DNA of 64,000 nucleotides from Rhodospirillales bacterium (GTDB lineage Bacteria; Pseudomonadota; Alphaproteobacteria; Acetobacterales; Acetobacteraceae), in NCBI GenBank assembly GCA_025359905.1, contig JANYDF010000135.1:1-64000 (forward strand), in the 5' to 3' direction. Below, piece by piece: positions 28,579 to 37,468 of this stretch. The translations under genes and the position numbers were made by a program. The notes under the pieces were generated by a model. It saw nothing but the letters and a program-made list of their open reading frames with translations. It was not told the origin of the DNA and searched no databases. Positions within the stretch are counted from its first letter, which is position 1. The number at the start of each line of letters is the position of its first letter.

Positions 28579-31416
28579 ATGGAACCCGTTGGCATAATCG
28601 CGGGGCTTGCGGTCCTGCTTTATTTCATCGCCGGTCCTGGGCTTGGCATCGCCGGCTACCGCCGGGCCAAGCGCAACGACGACTTGCTGCTGACGCTGGC
28701 GGCACGGCTTGAGTCGGCGCGCCATGACATTCAGGCGCTGACCCGTGCGGTGCACGAATTGCAGGAGCATCATGCCGTGGCACCGCCCCCGGCTGCAGCG
28801 CCCCCGGCTACAACGCCCGCAGCGGCGCGGGCAGTGCAAATTGCCGCCGCGCCAGCGGCCCTTCCATCGGAGACACGCACGCCCAGCCCTTGGGCCGCGC
28901 TGGCCGCTGCGCCGGAAGACGTCGAACCAGCATTCGATGGCGCGATCTTCCAGGCGGCGCTGCCGCAAACGCCACGTCTGCCAGCACCCGCGCCGGAATC
29001 GCTGGAACAGGCGCTCACTTCGCGCTGGATGCTGTGGCTCGGCGCGGTCACGCTGGCGCTGGCGGGCGCATTCCTGGTCAAATACGCCATCGACGAAGGC
29101 TGGCTCGGTCCCGCAGCCCGGGTGAGCATCGGTTTCCTGGCCGGTTGCGGATTGACCGCCTGGGGCGAATGGCTGCGACGGCGGCCGATGCAGCGCGCCA
29201 TCGCGACGATACGGCCAAACTATCTGCCGCCCTCGCTGAGTGCGGCGGGCGTCTGGATTGCCTTCGCCAGCGTGTATGCCGCGTCGGAACTCTATAATCT
29301 GCTGCCGCCGCTGGCGGGCTTCGGCCTGCTGGGCGCGATCTCCGCCGGGGCGGTGTTGCTGGCGTTGCCGCAAGGCCCGTTTCTGGCGCTGCTCGGCATT
29401 ATCGGCGGCTACGCGACGCCGTTGCTCGTCCCGTCCGACCAACCGCTGGCCTGGGGCTTGTTCAGCTACTTGCTGTTCATCGCCGCAACCGCCTTCGTTG
29501 TGGTGCGCTTCACCGCAGCGTGGTGGCTCGCGCAGTTGGCGCTGGCCGGCGCCGCCGCCTGGGCGCTGCTGTGGTTCGCGGCGTTCTGGCACCCGGCCGA
29601 TGCCGCGCCGCTGGGCATATTCATGCTGGCGCTCACCGTGCTGACCCTGCTGGTGCCGCGCCGGGAGCCGTTTGCCGCAATGCCATCCACGCTTGAGACC
29701 GTGCTCGCAGGCTTCCCGGATGCCCGCTCGACCATCTGGATCGTCTCGGCGGCCTGCGCCGTGATGGTCTACGTGCTGGTCCGCATGGACAATTTCGATG
29801 TGACGTCGCTCGCCACATTCGCCTTGTTTGCCCTGTTGTGCCTCGGGGCAGGTTTTCGCTGGCCACCCCTCGACGGCCTGCCGGTGCTGGCGGCCGGGCT
29901 GACGGTGTTCACCTTCGCCACGTGGTCCGTTCCAGACATCGCCGACCCTGGCGCCGGTTGGCCATTTCGCGCGCCGCCGCAAAGCGAAGCGTTGCCCGGC
30001 AGCTACGCCCCGATTCCACTGGCTTCGCCGGGCGCGCTGTACTTCCTGATGGCGGCAGCCGGTCTTGCTGTGTTGCTCGGCGGCGGCTGCTTCGCCGCAC
30101 TTTGGCGCGCCCGCCGGCCGGCGCTGTGGGCCAGCGCCTCTGCGGCCACCCCGGTGCTGCTGCTGGTGCTGGCTTATTGGCAAACGGAGGACTTCCACGT
30201 CAGCTTCAGTTGGGCCGCCGTGGCGCTGGCGATTGCCGCACTCGGCGTGGCCGCCGCTGCCGCCGCCGAGCGCCGGCGGGCCGATCCCGGCTTCACCCTT
30301 GCATTGGCCGCGTATGCGGCGGCGGCCACGACCGCGCTCAGCCTGGGTGCGGCAATGGCGCTGCAACAAGCCTGGCTGACCGTGGCGCTGTCGGTCGAAC
30401 TGCCGGTGCTGGCCTGGATCGGCTTGCGGCTGAAAATCAATGAACTGCGGCCAGTGGTGTGCGCGGTGGCCGCCGTGGTGCTGGTCCGGCTGCTCGCCAA
30501 CGCCAGCATCGTTGACTATCCGCTTGGCACGCTGCCGGTGTTGAACTGGGTGCTGTACGGCTATGGCGTACCGGCGGCGGCATTCTTGCTCGCGGCGCGC
30601 TGGCTGCGGCGCACCGCAGACGGCCGTGCGGTCATGCTGCTGGAGGCTGGCGCGTTGCTGTTCGCAGCACTGCTGCTGACGCTTGAGATCCACACTCTAT
30701 TCGGCCAACCGCTTTACCAAGCGCAACGCGGACTGCTGGAACAAAGCCTGCACGCGAATGTGTGGTTGGCCATAGCGATTGGGCTGGCCACCACCCCGCG
30801 CTGGGCAGCGCGGTCAGTCGCCATTTGGGGCGGCCGGCTTCTCGCAGGCACCGCCACGCTACAAGTGTTGTTCGGCCATGTGCTCGCCAACAGCCCTTTG
30901 CTCGTCCGCGAGCCGGTGGGCGATGTGCCGCTGTTGAACCTGCTACTGCTGGCCTATGGCCTGCCCGCTGCGCTTTTGCTGGTCTACGCACGCGTTGCCT
31001 TGCGCGGCACCGGGTTCCGGCGGGCCGCGCAAGCGATCGCTGCCGCTTTGTTACTGCTCGATGTGTCGCTTGAAGTGCGCCATGCCTTCCAAGGGGCCTA
31101 CCTGGAGATCGGCCGCACATCCGCTGCCGAATGGTATGCCTATTCAGCAATTTGGCTCGGCTACGCTGGCGTGTTGCTGGCCGGCGGCATCAGCACAGGC
31201 AGCAATGGGCTGCGCTACGGCTCGCTGGCCGTGCTGCTGCTGACGGTGGCGAAGGTGTTTCTGTCGGATATGTCATCGCTGACCGGTCTGCTACGGGCAG
31301 CATCTTTTGCCGGGCTGGGGCTTTGCCTGCTTGGTGTCGGCTATCTGTACCAGCGCTTCGTGTTTCCGGCGGTGGCGCGCCCTGTGACCGGTGCTGGGCC
31401 GCAAAGCCGCAAGTAG
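28579..31416 (+). CDS. DUF2339 polytopic membrane protein
   Basis: 945 residues. One N-terminal TM (IIAGLAVLLYFIAGPG) is followed by a coiled-coil-like segment with a Pro/Ala linker (about residues 35-140). Then come more than twenty closely spaced hydrophobic helices, starting SRWMLWLGAVTLALAGAFLVKYAIDEGWLGPAARV, shortened here as the key family entry motif WMLWLGAV. Length and layout match the DUF2339 family, which has no established function. GAGGAG precedes the ATG. It stands as a single gene between a divergent and a convergent neighbour. Confidence 0.85.
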   Translation: MEPVGIIAGLAVLLYFIAGPGLGIAGYRRAKRNDDLLLTLAARLESARHDIQALTRAVHELQEHHAVAPPPAAAPPATTPAAARAVQIAAAPAALPSETRTPSPWAALAAAPEDVEPAFDGAIFQAALPQTPRLPAPAPESLEQALTSRWMLWLGAVTLALAGAFLVKYAIDEGWLGPAARVSIGFLAGCGLTAWGEWLRRRPMQRAIATIRPNYLPPSLSAAGVWIAFASVYAASELYNLLPPLAGFGLLGAISAGAVLLALPQGPFLALLGIIGGYATPLLVPSDQPLAWGLFSYLLFIAATAFVVVRFTAAWWLAQLALAGAAAWALLWFAAFWHPADAAPLGIFMLALTVLTLLVPRREPFAAMPSTLETVLAGFPDARSTIWIVSAACAVMVYVLVRMDNFDVTSLATFALFALLCLGAGFRWPPLDGLPVLAAGLTVFTFATWSVPDIADPGAGWPFRAPPQSEALPGSYAPIPLASPGALYFLMAAAGLAVLLGGGCFAALWRARRPALWASASAATPVLLLVLAYWQTEDFHVSFSWAAVALAIAALGVAAAAAAERRRADPGFTLALAAYAAAATTALSLGAAMALQQAWLTVALSVELPVLAWIGLRLKINELRPVVCAVAAVVLVRLLANASIVDYPLGTLPVLNWVLYGYGVPAAAFLLAARWLRRTADGRAVMLLEAGALLFAALLLTLEIHTLFGQPLYQAQRGLLEQSLHANVWLAIAIGLATTPRWAARSVAIWGGRLLAGTATLQVLFGHVLANSPLLVREPVGDVPLLNLLLLAYGLPAALLLVYARVALRGTGFRRAAQAIAAALLLLDVSLEVRHAFQGAYLEIGRTSAAEWYAYSAIWLGYAGVLLAGGISTGSNGLRYGSLAVLLLTVAKVFLSDMSSLTGLLRAASFAGLGLCLLGVGYLYQRFVFPAVARPVTGAGPQSRK

Positions 31417-31419
31417 CAT

Positions 31420-31450
31420 CTTGCCGGCAGGCGCAGCACCTGCCGGCAAG
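31420..31450. terminator. Bidirectional hairpin between convergent genes
   Basis: A perfect 12-bp stem (CTTGCCGGCAGG / CCTGCCGGCAAG) with a 7-base loop in the 44-base gap between the DUF2339 gene and the convergent binding-protein gene. The stem can serve both strands. There is no strong T-run (ACTTAA follows on plus). Confidence 0.7.
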
Positions 31451-31460
31451 ACTTAACGCA

Positions 31461-32585
31461 TTACTCCGGCGTGCCGGCGAGAGCGGCCTGGAAGCCAACT
31501 TCCGGCAGGTCCGGATGATAGACCGAGGCGAACCAGCCCGGATTCGATACCAGCGACGGCGGGAAGGCGTTGCAGCCCGCCTTCATTTCAGCGTACGACC
31601 CAGTGTCGCACACCTTTACGGTATCGTTGGTCACGGGGCCCGGCGACAGCAGAACGGTCTTTTCGACCTTCTTGCCGTCCAGAACGTCCATGGCCATCTT
31701 CAACGCGTAAGCGCCCGGCGTGATTTGCGAGCTAGCCGAGATGCTCGGCGCGCCCATCGGGCGATAGGTGCCATTGGCGCCCGTCACCTTGGTCGATGCC
31801 GGCAGCATCTGGATACGGTGGCCGTTGGAGCCTTCGCCAGCGCAGGGCTTCAGATCCTTGTCGGCGATGCCCGACTCGCTCTGCATCGAAAACGCAGTGT
31901 AGCAACCGGCCTGCATCCAAATGCCGTCGATGCTGCTCCACGGGTGCGTGGCCAGGATCTTCGTCAGTTCGGTGCGAGCGACCGCTTGGCTCCACATGCC
32001 GTTCGCCTCGGCGACGACCTTGATGCCAGGGTACTTGGCGAACACTTCGCCCGCCGCCTTGTTGCGCAGCGTATCGACCGAAACGCCAGCGACGCCGGTG
32101 ATCTGCACCACGTTGCCCTTGCCGCCCAGCTTGTCGACCAGCCACTGCGCGGTCAGCTTGCCCCACTCGTACTGGTCAACGTGCACGTTGTACGCGCAAG
32201 GCTCTTCGATCACGCCGTCGTAGGCGACAATCACGACGCCCTTGCCGCACGCCGCCTTGACGGCTTCGTTCAGCGCGGTCGGCGAGATCGGGTAGACCAC
32301 GATCGCCTTGGCACCAGCCTGCACCATCGCGTTGATCTGCTGAATCTGCTTCTGCGCGTTCGGGCCGGCGACCTGCACGCTCAGATCGACCTTGTCCTTA
32401 TAGTGAGCGGACGCTGCAATCGCCTTGACGTCGTTGGCGGCTTCGGCCTGCCAATCGTTGCCAATGTAGCTCATGCTGAGATAGACTTTATACTTCTCGG
32501 CAGCCTGGGCGGCGCCCGGCGCCGAGACGGCGGCGGCGATGCCGGCAGCCGCGGTGGCGGCGCACAGCAGATTCTTGAGCTTCAT
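31461..32585 (-). CDS. Periplasmic substrate-binding protein (type 1, sugar/autoinducer-like)
   Basis: 374 residues from ATG 32585, with GGAGG six bases upstream. Signal peptide cleaved near AAQA|AEK. The mature protein has the type-1 periplasmic-binding fold (KVYLSMSYIGNDWQAE, INAMVQAGAKAIVVYPISPTALN, GVVIVAYDG, LGGKGNVVQITGVAGVSVD). Such proteins deliver sugars or other small ligands to RbsC-type importers. No permease or ATPase gene is adjacent: it is the last gene of an operon with an acyl-CoA synthetase and a cyclase-family enzyme, which suggests a carboxylic-acid or aromatic ligand. Confidence 0.88.
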   Translation of the reverse strand: MKLKNLLCAATAAAGIAAAVSAPGAAQAAEKYKVYLSMSYIGNDWQAEAANDVKAIAASAHYKDKVDLSVQVAGPNAQKQIQQINAMVQAGAKAIVVYPISPTALNEAVKAACGKGVVIVAYDGVIEEPCAYNVHVDQYEWGKLTAQWLVDKLGGKGNVVQITGVAGVSVDTLRNKAAGEVFAKYPGIKVVAEANGMWSQAVARTELTKILATHPWSSIDGIWMQAGCYTAFSMQSESGIADKDLKPCAGEGSNGHRIQMLPASTKVTGANGTYRPMGAPSISASSQITPGAYALKMAMDVLDGKKVEKTVLLSPGPVTNDTVKVCDTGSYAEMKAGCNAFPPSLVSNPGWFASVYHPDLPEVGFQAALAGTPE

Positions 32586-32643
32586 ACTTTCCTCCCGAAA
32601 CGGAGCCATGAGCGGCCCCGGGTTAGCGTTATTGATTTCGCGT

Positions 32644-32680
32644 CCATCTGCTGCCCGCACCGTGCGGGATCTGCAGATGG
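32644..32680 (-). other. Intercistronic hairpin before the binding-protein gene
   Basis: CCATCTGC and GCAGATGG form an 8-bp outer stem enclosing CCCGC/GCGGG as an inner stem. It sits between the cyclase stop and the binding-protein start. No T-run. It is a likely mRNA-stabilising or partial-termination element that sets the ratio of binding protein to enzymes. Confidence 0.6.
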
Positions 32681-32707
32681 CCGTTTGGCATCCTGCGCGG
32701 GCGGCGC

Positions 32708-33688
32708 TTACTTAATTGCCACCACGTTAACCGGCGAACCGGTGGCGCCCGCCACCTTAAGCGGTGCGGCGACATACAGGAAATCCCACTGCCCGTCCTT
32801 GTGACAATCGGCGGCGAGTTCCTCGAAGTTACAAATTTCGTTGAACGCAATGCCAAGATTGCGCATCAACGAGCAGTGCAGCGGAATTTGCACGCCGACT
32901 TCCGGGTCCAGCTCGCATTCGTTGCTGATGGTGTCGGTGGCGAACGCCGGAATCTCCATCTGGTGGAACCAATCGACCAGCTCGGGGCTGTAGGTCAGGC
33001 CCGGCTCGTTGAAGTTCTTGTAAAACTCTTCCTGAGTCTGCTTCAGGCGCAGTTGCAAGAAGCCGATGCGCAGACAAAGAATGTCGTGCTTCTCGATCTT
33101 CACGCCCTGCTTCTCGGCGCAATCCAGCAGATCGGGCAGGCCGATCAGATCGCCCTTATCGAGCGCGAACTTGCCCTTGTAAGCTGCCATGTCGAGCAGC
33201 ACGCCACGCCCGACCACGCCACGCTCGGCGATTGGCAGCACCGAGGCCTTCTGCATTTCGCCCACGCTCTCAGACGCCGAGTAGCCGTTCCACAGCTTGT
33301 CGTCGTACCAGACATGGCCCAGTGCGTCGTATTGCGTCGAGCCTTGCAGAAACATCGTGATCTGGTCGTCGGCATATTCCACGCCGCCAGGAAACGCCGT
33401 CACGCGGCCATCGTCGTAGTAGCTTTTGTCGCGCACGTTGTGGCGCGTGGCGGGCACGCGGCCCGGCCAAATCGGATCGCCGGCCGGGTTGCCGATCAAC
33501 TCGCCGCAGGTAAACACTTTACCCTGACGGACAGCGCGCACACCGCGCAGAATCTCAGCGTTGGTGAGGAAGTTCAACGACCCAATTTGATCGTCAGCGC
33601 CCCAGCGGCCCCAATTGCTCGGCGAACCCGCCAGCAACTGACCGGCACGAAGCTGCTGTTCCTTAGACAATCCGGCACTGTTTGCCAC
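32708..33688 (-). CDS. Cyclase-family hydrolase (kynurenine formamidase/isatin hydrolase superfamily)
   Basis: 326 residues with a GTG start at 33688, supported by GGGGAGAG six bases upstream. The family metal motif (HxGTHxDxPxH) appears as QGSTQYDALGHVWYD, with the first His replaced by Gln; I believe this variant is usual in the long subgroup containing RWGADDQIGSLN near the N-terminus. Members hydrolyse amides, lactams or act on cyclic intermediates, often in aromatic degradation. It lies between the acyl-CoA synthetase and the binding-protein gene, all minus strand. Confidence 0.82.
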   Translation of the reverse strand: MANSAGLSKEQQLRAGQLLAGSPSNWGRWGADDQIGSLNFLTNAEILRGVRAVRQGKVFTCGELIGNPAGDPIWPGRVPATRHNVRDKSYYDDGRVTAFPGGVEYADDQITMFLQGSTQYDALGHVWYDDKLWNGYSASESVGEMQKASVLPIAERGVVGRGVLLDMAAYKGKFALDKGDLIGLPDLLDCAEKQGVKIEKHDILCLRIGFLQLRLKQTQEEFYKNFNEPGLTYSPELVDWFHQMEIPAFATDTISNECELDPEVGVQIPLHCSLMRNLGIAFNEICNFEELAADCHKDGQWDFLYVAAPLKVAGATGSPVNVVAIK

Positions 33689-33736
33689 GTTATCTCTCCC
33701 CTCGGTGCGATACGGGTATGCCCGCCGCGTCCATGC

Positions 33737-35335
33737 TTATTGAGTCAAAGTCAGGCGCAATTCCCGCTTCAGCATCTTGCCGTTAGCGTTGCGCGGCAAG
33801 GCATTTTCCACCCGATGGAATTCTTCGGGTACCTTATAATCGGACAGTTCACGCGCGCAGTGCGCCGCAAGCTCAGCGTCCGCCACGTCATCGCGCACCA
33901 CCACGAACGCATGCACCCGCTCGCCCAGCACCGGGCAAGGCTTGGCTACCACGGCGACTTCCACCACCGCCGGATGATCGAGCAGTACGTTCTCAACCTC
34001 GGAGGCAAAAATCTTGTAGCCGCCGCGATTGATGACGTCCTTGATCCGGTCGATCACCCGCAGATAGCCGCGTTCGTCCATCATGCCCAGGTCGCCGGAT
34101 TTCCAGTACCCGGCTTTGAACTCGCGTTCGGTGGCTTCCGGATTGCCCCAGTAGCCCGGCACCACCATCGGCCCGCCGATATAGATTTCGCCGGGCGTGT
34201 TCGGCGGCACTTCGACACCGTCGAAGTCCAGCACGGTAATATGTCCGCACGGCACTTGCAGGCCGACGTATTCCTTGCGCGCCACGGCTTGATCCGGCGG
34301 CATGAACACGGCGGGCGATGTGGTTTCGGTGGACCCGTACGTGTTGATCAGCTTGAGGTTCGGCAGCTTGGCCGCAATCCGCTCCAGCGTCACTTCCGGC
34401 ATGATCGCGCCGCCGTAGCCGGAAATCCGCCACGACGACAAATCCGCACCCTCGAAATTCGGTGCCATCAGGCACAGCGCGAACATTGCCGGCACAATCA
34501 GCGTGAATGTCATGCGGTGCTTCACCGCCAGGTCGATAAACTCAGCCGCCTTGAACGACGGCATGATGATCAGCGTGCCAGCGCAATGCGCCATGGTGTC
34601 GATCATGGCGATCACGCCGGTCACATGGCTCATCGGCACGGCGATGATGCAGCGATCCTCCTCGGTCAGTTGCATCACCGTGGTGTAGTGGATCGCCGAG
34701 TGCACCATGCTGAAATTGGTCAGCATCGCGCCCTTCGGCCGCCCGGTGGTGCCCGACGTGTACAGAATGGTCGCGGTGGCTTCCTCGGTCACCGCCGTCA
34801 CCTCGGTGCGAATCCCCGACGACAGCAGATCGGCCAGCGGCACCGCATCGCCGCGCCGCACGGCAATGGCGTGCTCCAGCGCCGGCACCGCATCGCGGCC
34901 CGGAATCTTGTCGGCCAGCGAGTCCTCGTAGACCACCGCCTTGGTGCCGCAATCGGCCAGAATATGCCGGTTTTCGGCCTCCTGGTGCCGAATGCTCAGC
35001 GGCACCGAGATCGCGCCAAGCCGGGCCAGCGCGAACATAACCACGACGAATTCAATGCTGTTGCCCAGCACGAGCGCCACGCGGTCGCCGCTGACAATAC
35101 CGCGCGCCGCGAATCCGGCGGCGGCGCGGCCAGTCAATTCGTCCAATTCGCGGTAGCTAACCGATTGCACGCCACAAATCAGCGCAATGCCATCCGGGCG
35201 GCGGGCAACAGCGTTGGCAAGAATTTGATGCACGCTGGCCGGCCGGTCCACGAAGCAACGCAGCATCCGGGTACCGTTATAGTGCAGCTCGAATCTGGTA
35301 GCTGGAACCTGAATACGGTCAAACCAACTATCCAT
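33737..35335 (-). CDS. Acyl-CoA synthetase (AMP-forming)
   Basis: 532 residues from ATG 35335 (MDSWFDRIQVPATRF), with AGAGGA upstream. Adenylate-forming motifs in order: YTSGTTGRPKGA (P-loop), a GYGGA segment, NTYGSTETT, YWKSGDLG, and the C-terminal lysine in PRNANGKMLKR. It activates a carboxylic acid to its CoA thioester in the cytoplasm. It is the first gene of a minus-strand operon with the cyclase-family hydrolase and binding protein. It probably feeds the beta-oxidation operon on the other side of the GntR gene. Confidence 0.92.
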   Translation of the reverse strand: MDSWFDRIQVPATRFELHYNGTRMLRCFVDRPASVHQILANAVARRPDGIALICGVQSVSYRELDELTGRAAAGFAARGIVSGDRVALVLGNSIEFVVVMFALARLGAISVPLSIRHQEAENRHILADCGTKAVVYEDSLADKIPGRDAVPALEHAIAVRRGDAVPLADLLSSGIRTEVTAVTEEATATILYTSGTTGRPKGAMLTNFSMVHSAIHYTTVMQLTEEDRCIIAVPMSHVTGVIAMIDTMAHCAGTLIIMPSFKAAEFIDLAVKHRMTFTLIVPAMFALCLMAPNFEGADLSSWRISGYGGAIMPEVTLERIAAKLPNLKLINTYGSTETTSPAVFMPPDQAVARKEYVGLQVPCGHITVLDFDGVEVPPNTPGEIYIGGPMVVPGYWGNPEATEREFKAGYWKSGDLGMMDERGYLRVIDRIKDVINRGGYKIFASEVENVLLDHPAVVEVAVVAKPCPVLGERVHAFVVVRDDVADAELAAHCARELSDYKVPEEFHRVENALPRNANGKMLKRELRLTLTQ

Positions 35336-35462
35336 CGGCGTTTCCTCTGCCCCGCGTTGGTTAAGGCTGGACACGGTTTCTATGAACCATTTCCCTGTCG
35401 CGCCAGTACTATCGACGCCGCTTCGGACCCACCCGCCAGCGGTATCGCCCGCTTTGCTGGAA

Positions 35463-35472
35463 TGTCCGACAA
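35463..35472. promoter_or_regulatory. Candidate GntR operator, site 1
   Basis: TGTCCGACAA, 10 of 11 bases of the palindrome TTGTCnGACAA, lies 128 bases upstream of the acyl-CoA synthetase start. The same 10-mer recurs at 37369. That it is an operator is inferred from the match, the symmetry and the GntR gene between the two sites. Confidence 0.45.
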
Positions 35473-35526
35473 CCCGACTGTAGGGCTGTAGCGCCGAACG
35501 TGTCAACTACCCAGGCGCGCGGTGCC

Positions 35527-36276
35527 TCAGTCCTCCGAAATCGCGCCAGGCAGCGTCACCGGCACATCCAGGCTCAAATTCGCCATCTCCCAGCCGCGCC
35601 GGAAATCGACGATGTGCTTGCGCATCCACAGTTCGGCCTCGCCCGCGTCGCCTGCGGCAATGGCGGTGGCAATCTTGTCATGCGCCGCCAGCATCCGGCC
35701 CAGCGCCTGCGGCAATAGCGGGTGCAGCATCTCGAACGCCGGATACAGCAACAGGCCAACCGGCTCACGCGACAGCAGCAGCGCCGAGTTGCGGGCACCC
35801 TCGGCGATCAGCGAATGGAACTGGGTATCCAGTTCGGTTGACCACATTGCGTTGGCCAGCATGTGGCGGGTGTGGACGATATTCTCCTGTATCGCATCGC
35901 CCTGCGCCGCCGAGCGATTGGTGGCGCACAACGCCGCACAGGCCGGTTCCAGCACGCGCGCCACTTCCCACAATTCCTTGAACGTCACCTGATGCATGAT
36001 CAGCGCGCGGCTGGCGCGCGGCGCCAGATCGCTGCTGGTGGGCACCGACACGTACAGCCGCTTGCGGCCTTCGCGGCGCACGAAGCCGTCGTTCTCCAAC
36101 TGCCGTATGCCTTCGCGCACCGTCGAGCGGTTGACGCCGAACTGCTCGGCCAGTTCCGCCTCGCTCGGCAAATGGTCGCCGGGCTTCAGTTCGCCCGACA
36201 CGATGATGCGGCGAATTTCACGCGACACCACTTGGTAGGCGGCCGGCACGTTCAGCTTCTCGAATGTCAGGCCCAT
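35527..36276 (-). CDS. GntR/FadR-type transcriptional regulator
   Basis: 249 residues from ATG 36276. Winged HTH at residues 12-75 (LPSEAELAEQFGVNRSTVREGIRQLENDGFV) shown here by its core GVNRSTVREGIRQL, then an all-helical FCD-like effector domain (LWEVARVLEPACAAL ... DTQFHSLIAEGARN ... AHDKIATAIAAGD). FCD regulators usually bind short-chain organic acids or acyl-CoAs. It starts 19 bases after the quinone-oxidoreductase-like gene, so the two are probably one transcript. It sits centrally between two operons that share a near-palindromic motif. Confidence 0.9.
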   Translation of the reverse strand: MGLTFEKLNVPAAYQVVSREIRRIIVSGELKPGDHLPSEAELAEQFGVNRSTVREGIRQLENDGFVRREGRKRLYVSVPTSSDLAPRASRALIMHQVTFKELWEVARVLEPACAALCATNRSAAQGDAIQENIVHTRHMLANAMWSTELDTQFHSLIAEGARNSALLLSREPVGLLLYPAFEMLHPLLPQALGRMLAAHDKIATAIAAGDAGEAELWMRKHIVDFRRGWEMANLSLDVPVTLPGAISED

Positions 36277-36295
36277 GCAGTTTCGCCCCTTTCTC

Positions 36296-37282
36296 TCATC
36301 CTTGCGCGGCATCCGGCAACAGCACCACCTTACCCACCGTGTCGCGGGACGCGATGGCTTGCAGCGCCCGCTCGGCCTGATCGAGCGGGAACACATCACG
36401 CACCAGCGGCCGCACCACGCCGACCTTATGCAACGCAAAAATGTCACGGAACAATTGCGCGACGATCTCCGGGTGGTGGGCGCGATATTCGCCCCAATAA
36501 ACGCCCAGCGCCGCCGCATTCTTCAGCAGCAGCCGGTTGGCCGGCAGTTCGGCGATGCTGCCACCGGCGAAGCCCACGATCACCAGCCGCCCGCCCCAGG
36601 CGAGGCAGCGCAGACTCTCCTTGGTAACGTCGCCGCCCACCGGATCGATCACCACATCCACGCCGCGCCCGCCGGTCTCCCGGCGCACGGCAGCCGCAAT
36701 CGGCTCGGCGCGGTAGTCGATCACCGCATCGGCGCCCAGTTGCAGGCACAGCGCGATCTTGTCCGCCCCGCCTGCGGTGGCAATCACGCGGGCGCCCCAA
36801 TGTTTTGCCAACTGAATGGCCGCCGACCCCACGCCGCCCGCGCCGGCATGCACCAGCACGGTCTCGCCCGGCTGCACATTGGCGCGCTGGCGCAACGCCA
36901 GGAATGCGGTCGGATAGACAATCGGCAGCCCGGCGGCTTCCAGCGCGGTCATTTCGCCCGGCACCGGCTCAGACCCATTGCGCGGCACCACGACATATTC
37001 CGCATAGCCGCCCAGATCGAGCATCGCGCAAATCCGATCGCCGGCCTTGTACGGGCTGTCAGGCCCCGGCTGTTCGACGATGCCGACCACTTCGATGCCC
37101 GGCGTGAACGGCACCGGCGGCTTCACCTGATATTGGCCGCGGATCATCAGCGTATCGAGAAAGTTGGCCCCGGCCGCTTCCACCCGAACCAAGCTGCTAT
37201 CGCCGCGCGCTTGCGGCGTGGGGATGTCCCGCCAGTGCATCCGGCCCTCGGCCGATACACTCTCGACCACCCATGCCCGCAT
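36296..37282 (-). CDS. NADPH:quinone oxidoreductase-like MDR protein
   Basis: 328 residues of the medium-chain dehydrogenase family, zinc-free quinone-oxidoreductase branch. GroES-like N-terminal half (GANFLDTLMIRGQYQ, PFTPGIEVVGIVE), Rossmann loop HAGAGGVGSAAIQLAK, and the family segment DVVIDPVGGD. No structural-zinc Cys cluster is visible. It probably reduces an enone or enoyl-CoA. It is encoded upstream of the GntR gene and divergent from the kinase/dehydrogenase operon. Confidence 0.87.
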   Translation of the reverse strand: MRAWVVESVSAEGRMHWRDIPTPQARGDSSLVRVEAAGANFLDTLMIRGQYQVKPPVPFTPGIEVVGIVEQPGPDSPYKAGDRICAMLDLGGYAEYVVVPRNGSEPVPGEMTALEAAGLPIVYPTAFLALRQRANVQPGETVLVHAGAGGVGSAAIQLAKHWGARVIATAGGADKIALCLQLGADAVIDYRAEPIAAAVRRETGGRGVDVVIDPVGGDVTKESLRCLAWGGRLVIVGFAGGSIAELPANRLLLKNAAALGVYWGEYRAHHPEIVAQLFRDIFALHKVGVVRPLVRDVFPLDQAERALQAIASRDTVGKVVLLPDAAQG

Positions 37283-37368
37283 TCCCGTTCCCCCTGGTGC
37301 CGCCCTGGTTGGGGCGCGCTGCCGCTGACCGGCATTGACGTTCCGGGGAGACTATTCGATAGTGGGTC

Positions 37369-37378
37369 TGTCCGACAA
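37369..37378. promoter_or_regulatory. Candidate GntR operator, site 2
   Basis: TGTCCGACAA lies in the 186-base divergent region, 86 bases from the quinone-oxidoreductase start and 90 bases from the phosphotransferase start. It is identical to the 10-mer at 35463. It could control both directions. Confidence 0.45.
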
Positions 37379-37468
37379 TCGGATATCTTGCCGAAGCGCG
37401 GCGTCGGTCCCCTTTCAGCAAGCCCGGGCAGTCGGCGATGCGTGTCGAGGCGGAGCGTCCCAACCAAA

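Noticed and set aside
28363-30693. Very long in-frame extension upstream of the M24 peptidase
   Set aside because: It is antisense to the DUF2339 gene and low in complexity. The peptidase start at 28362 has a strong SD, and family length matches.
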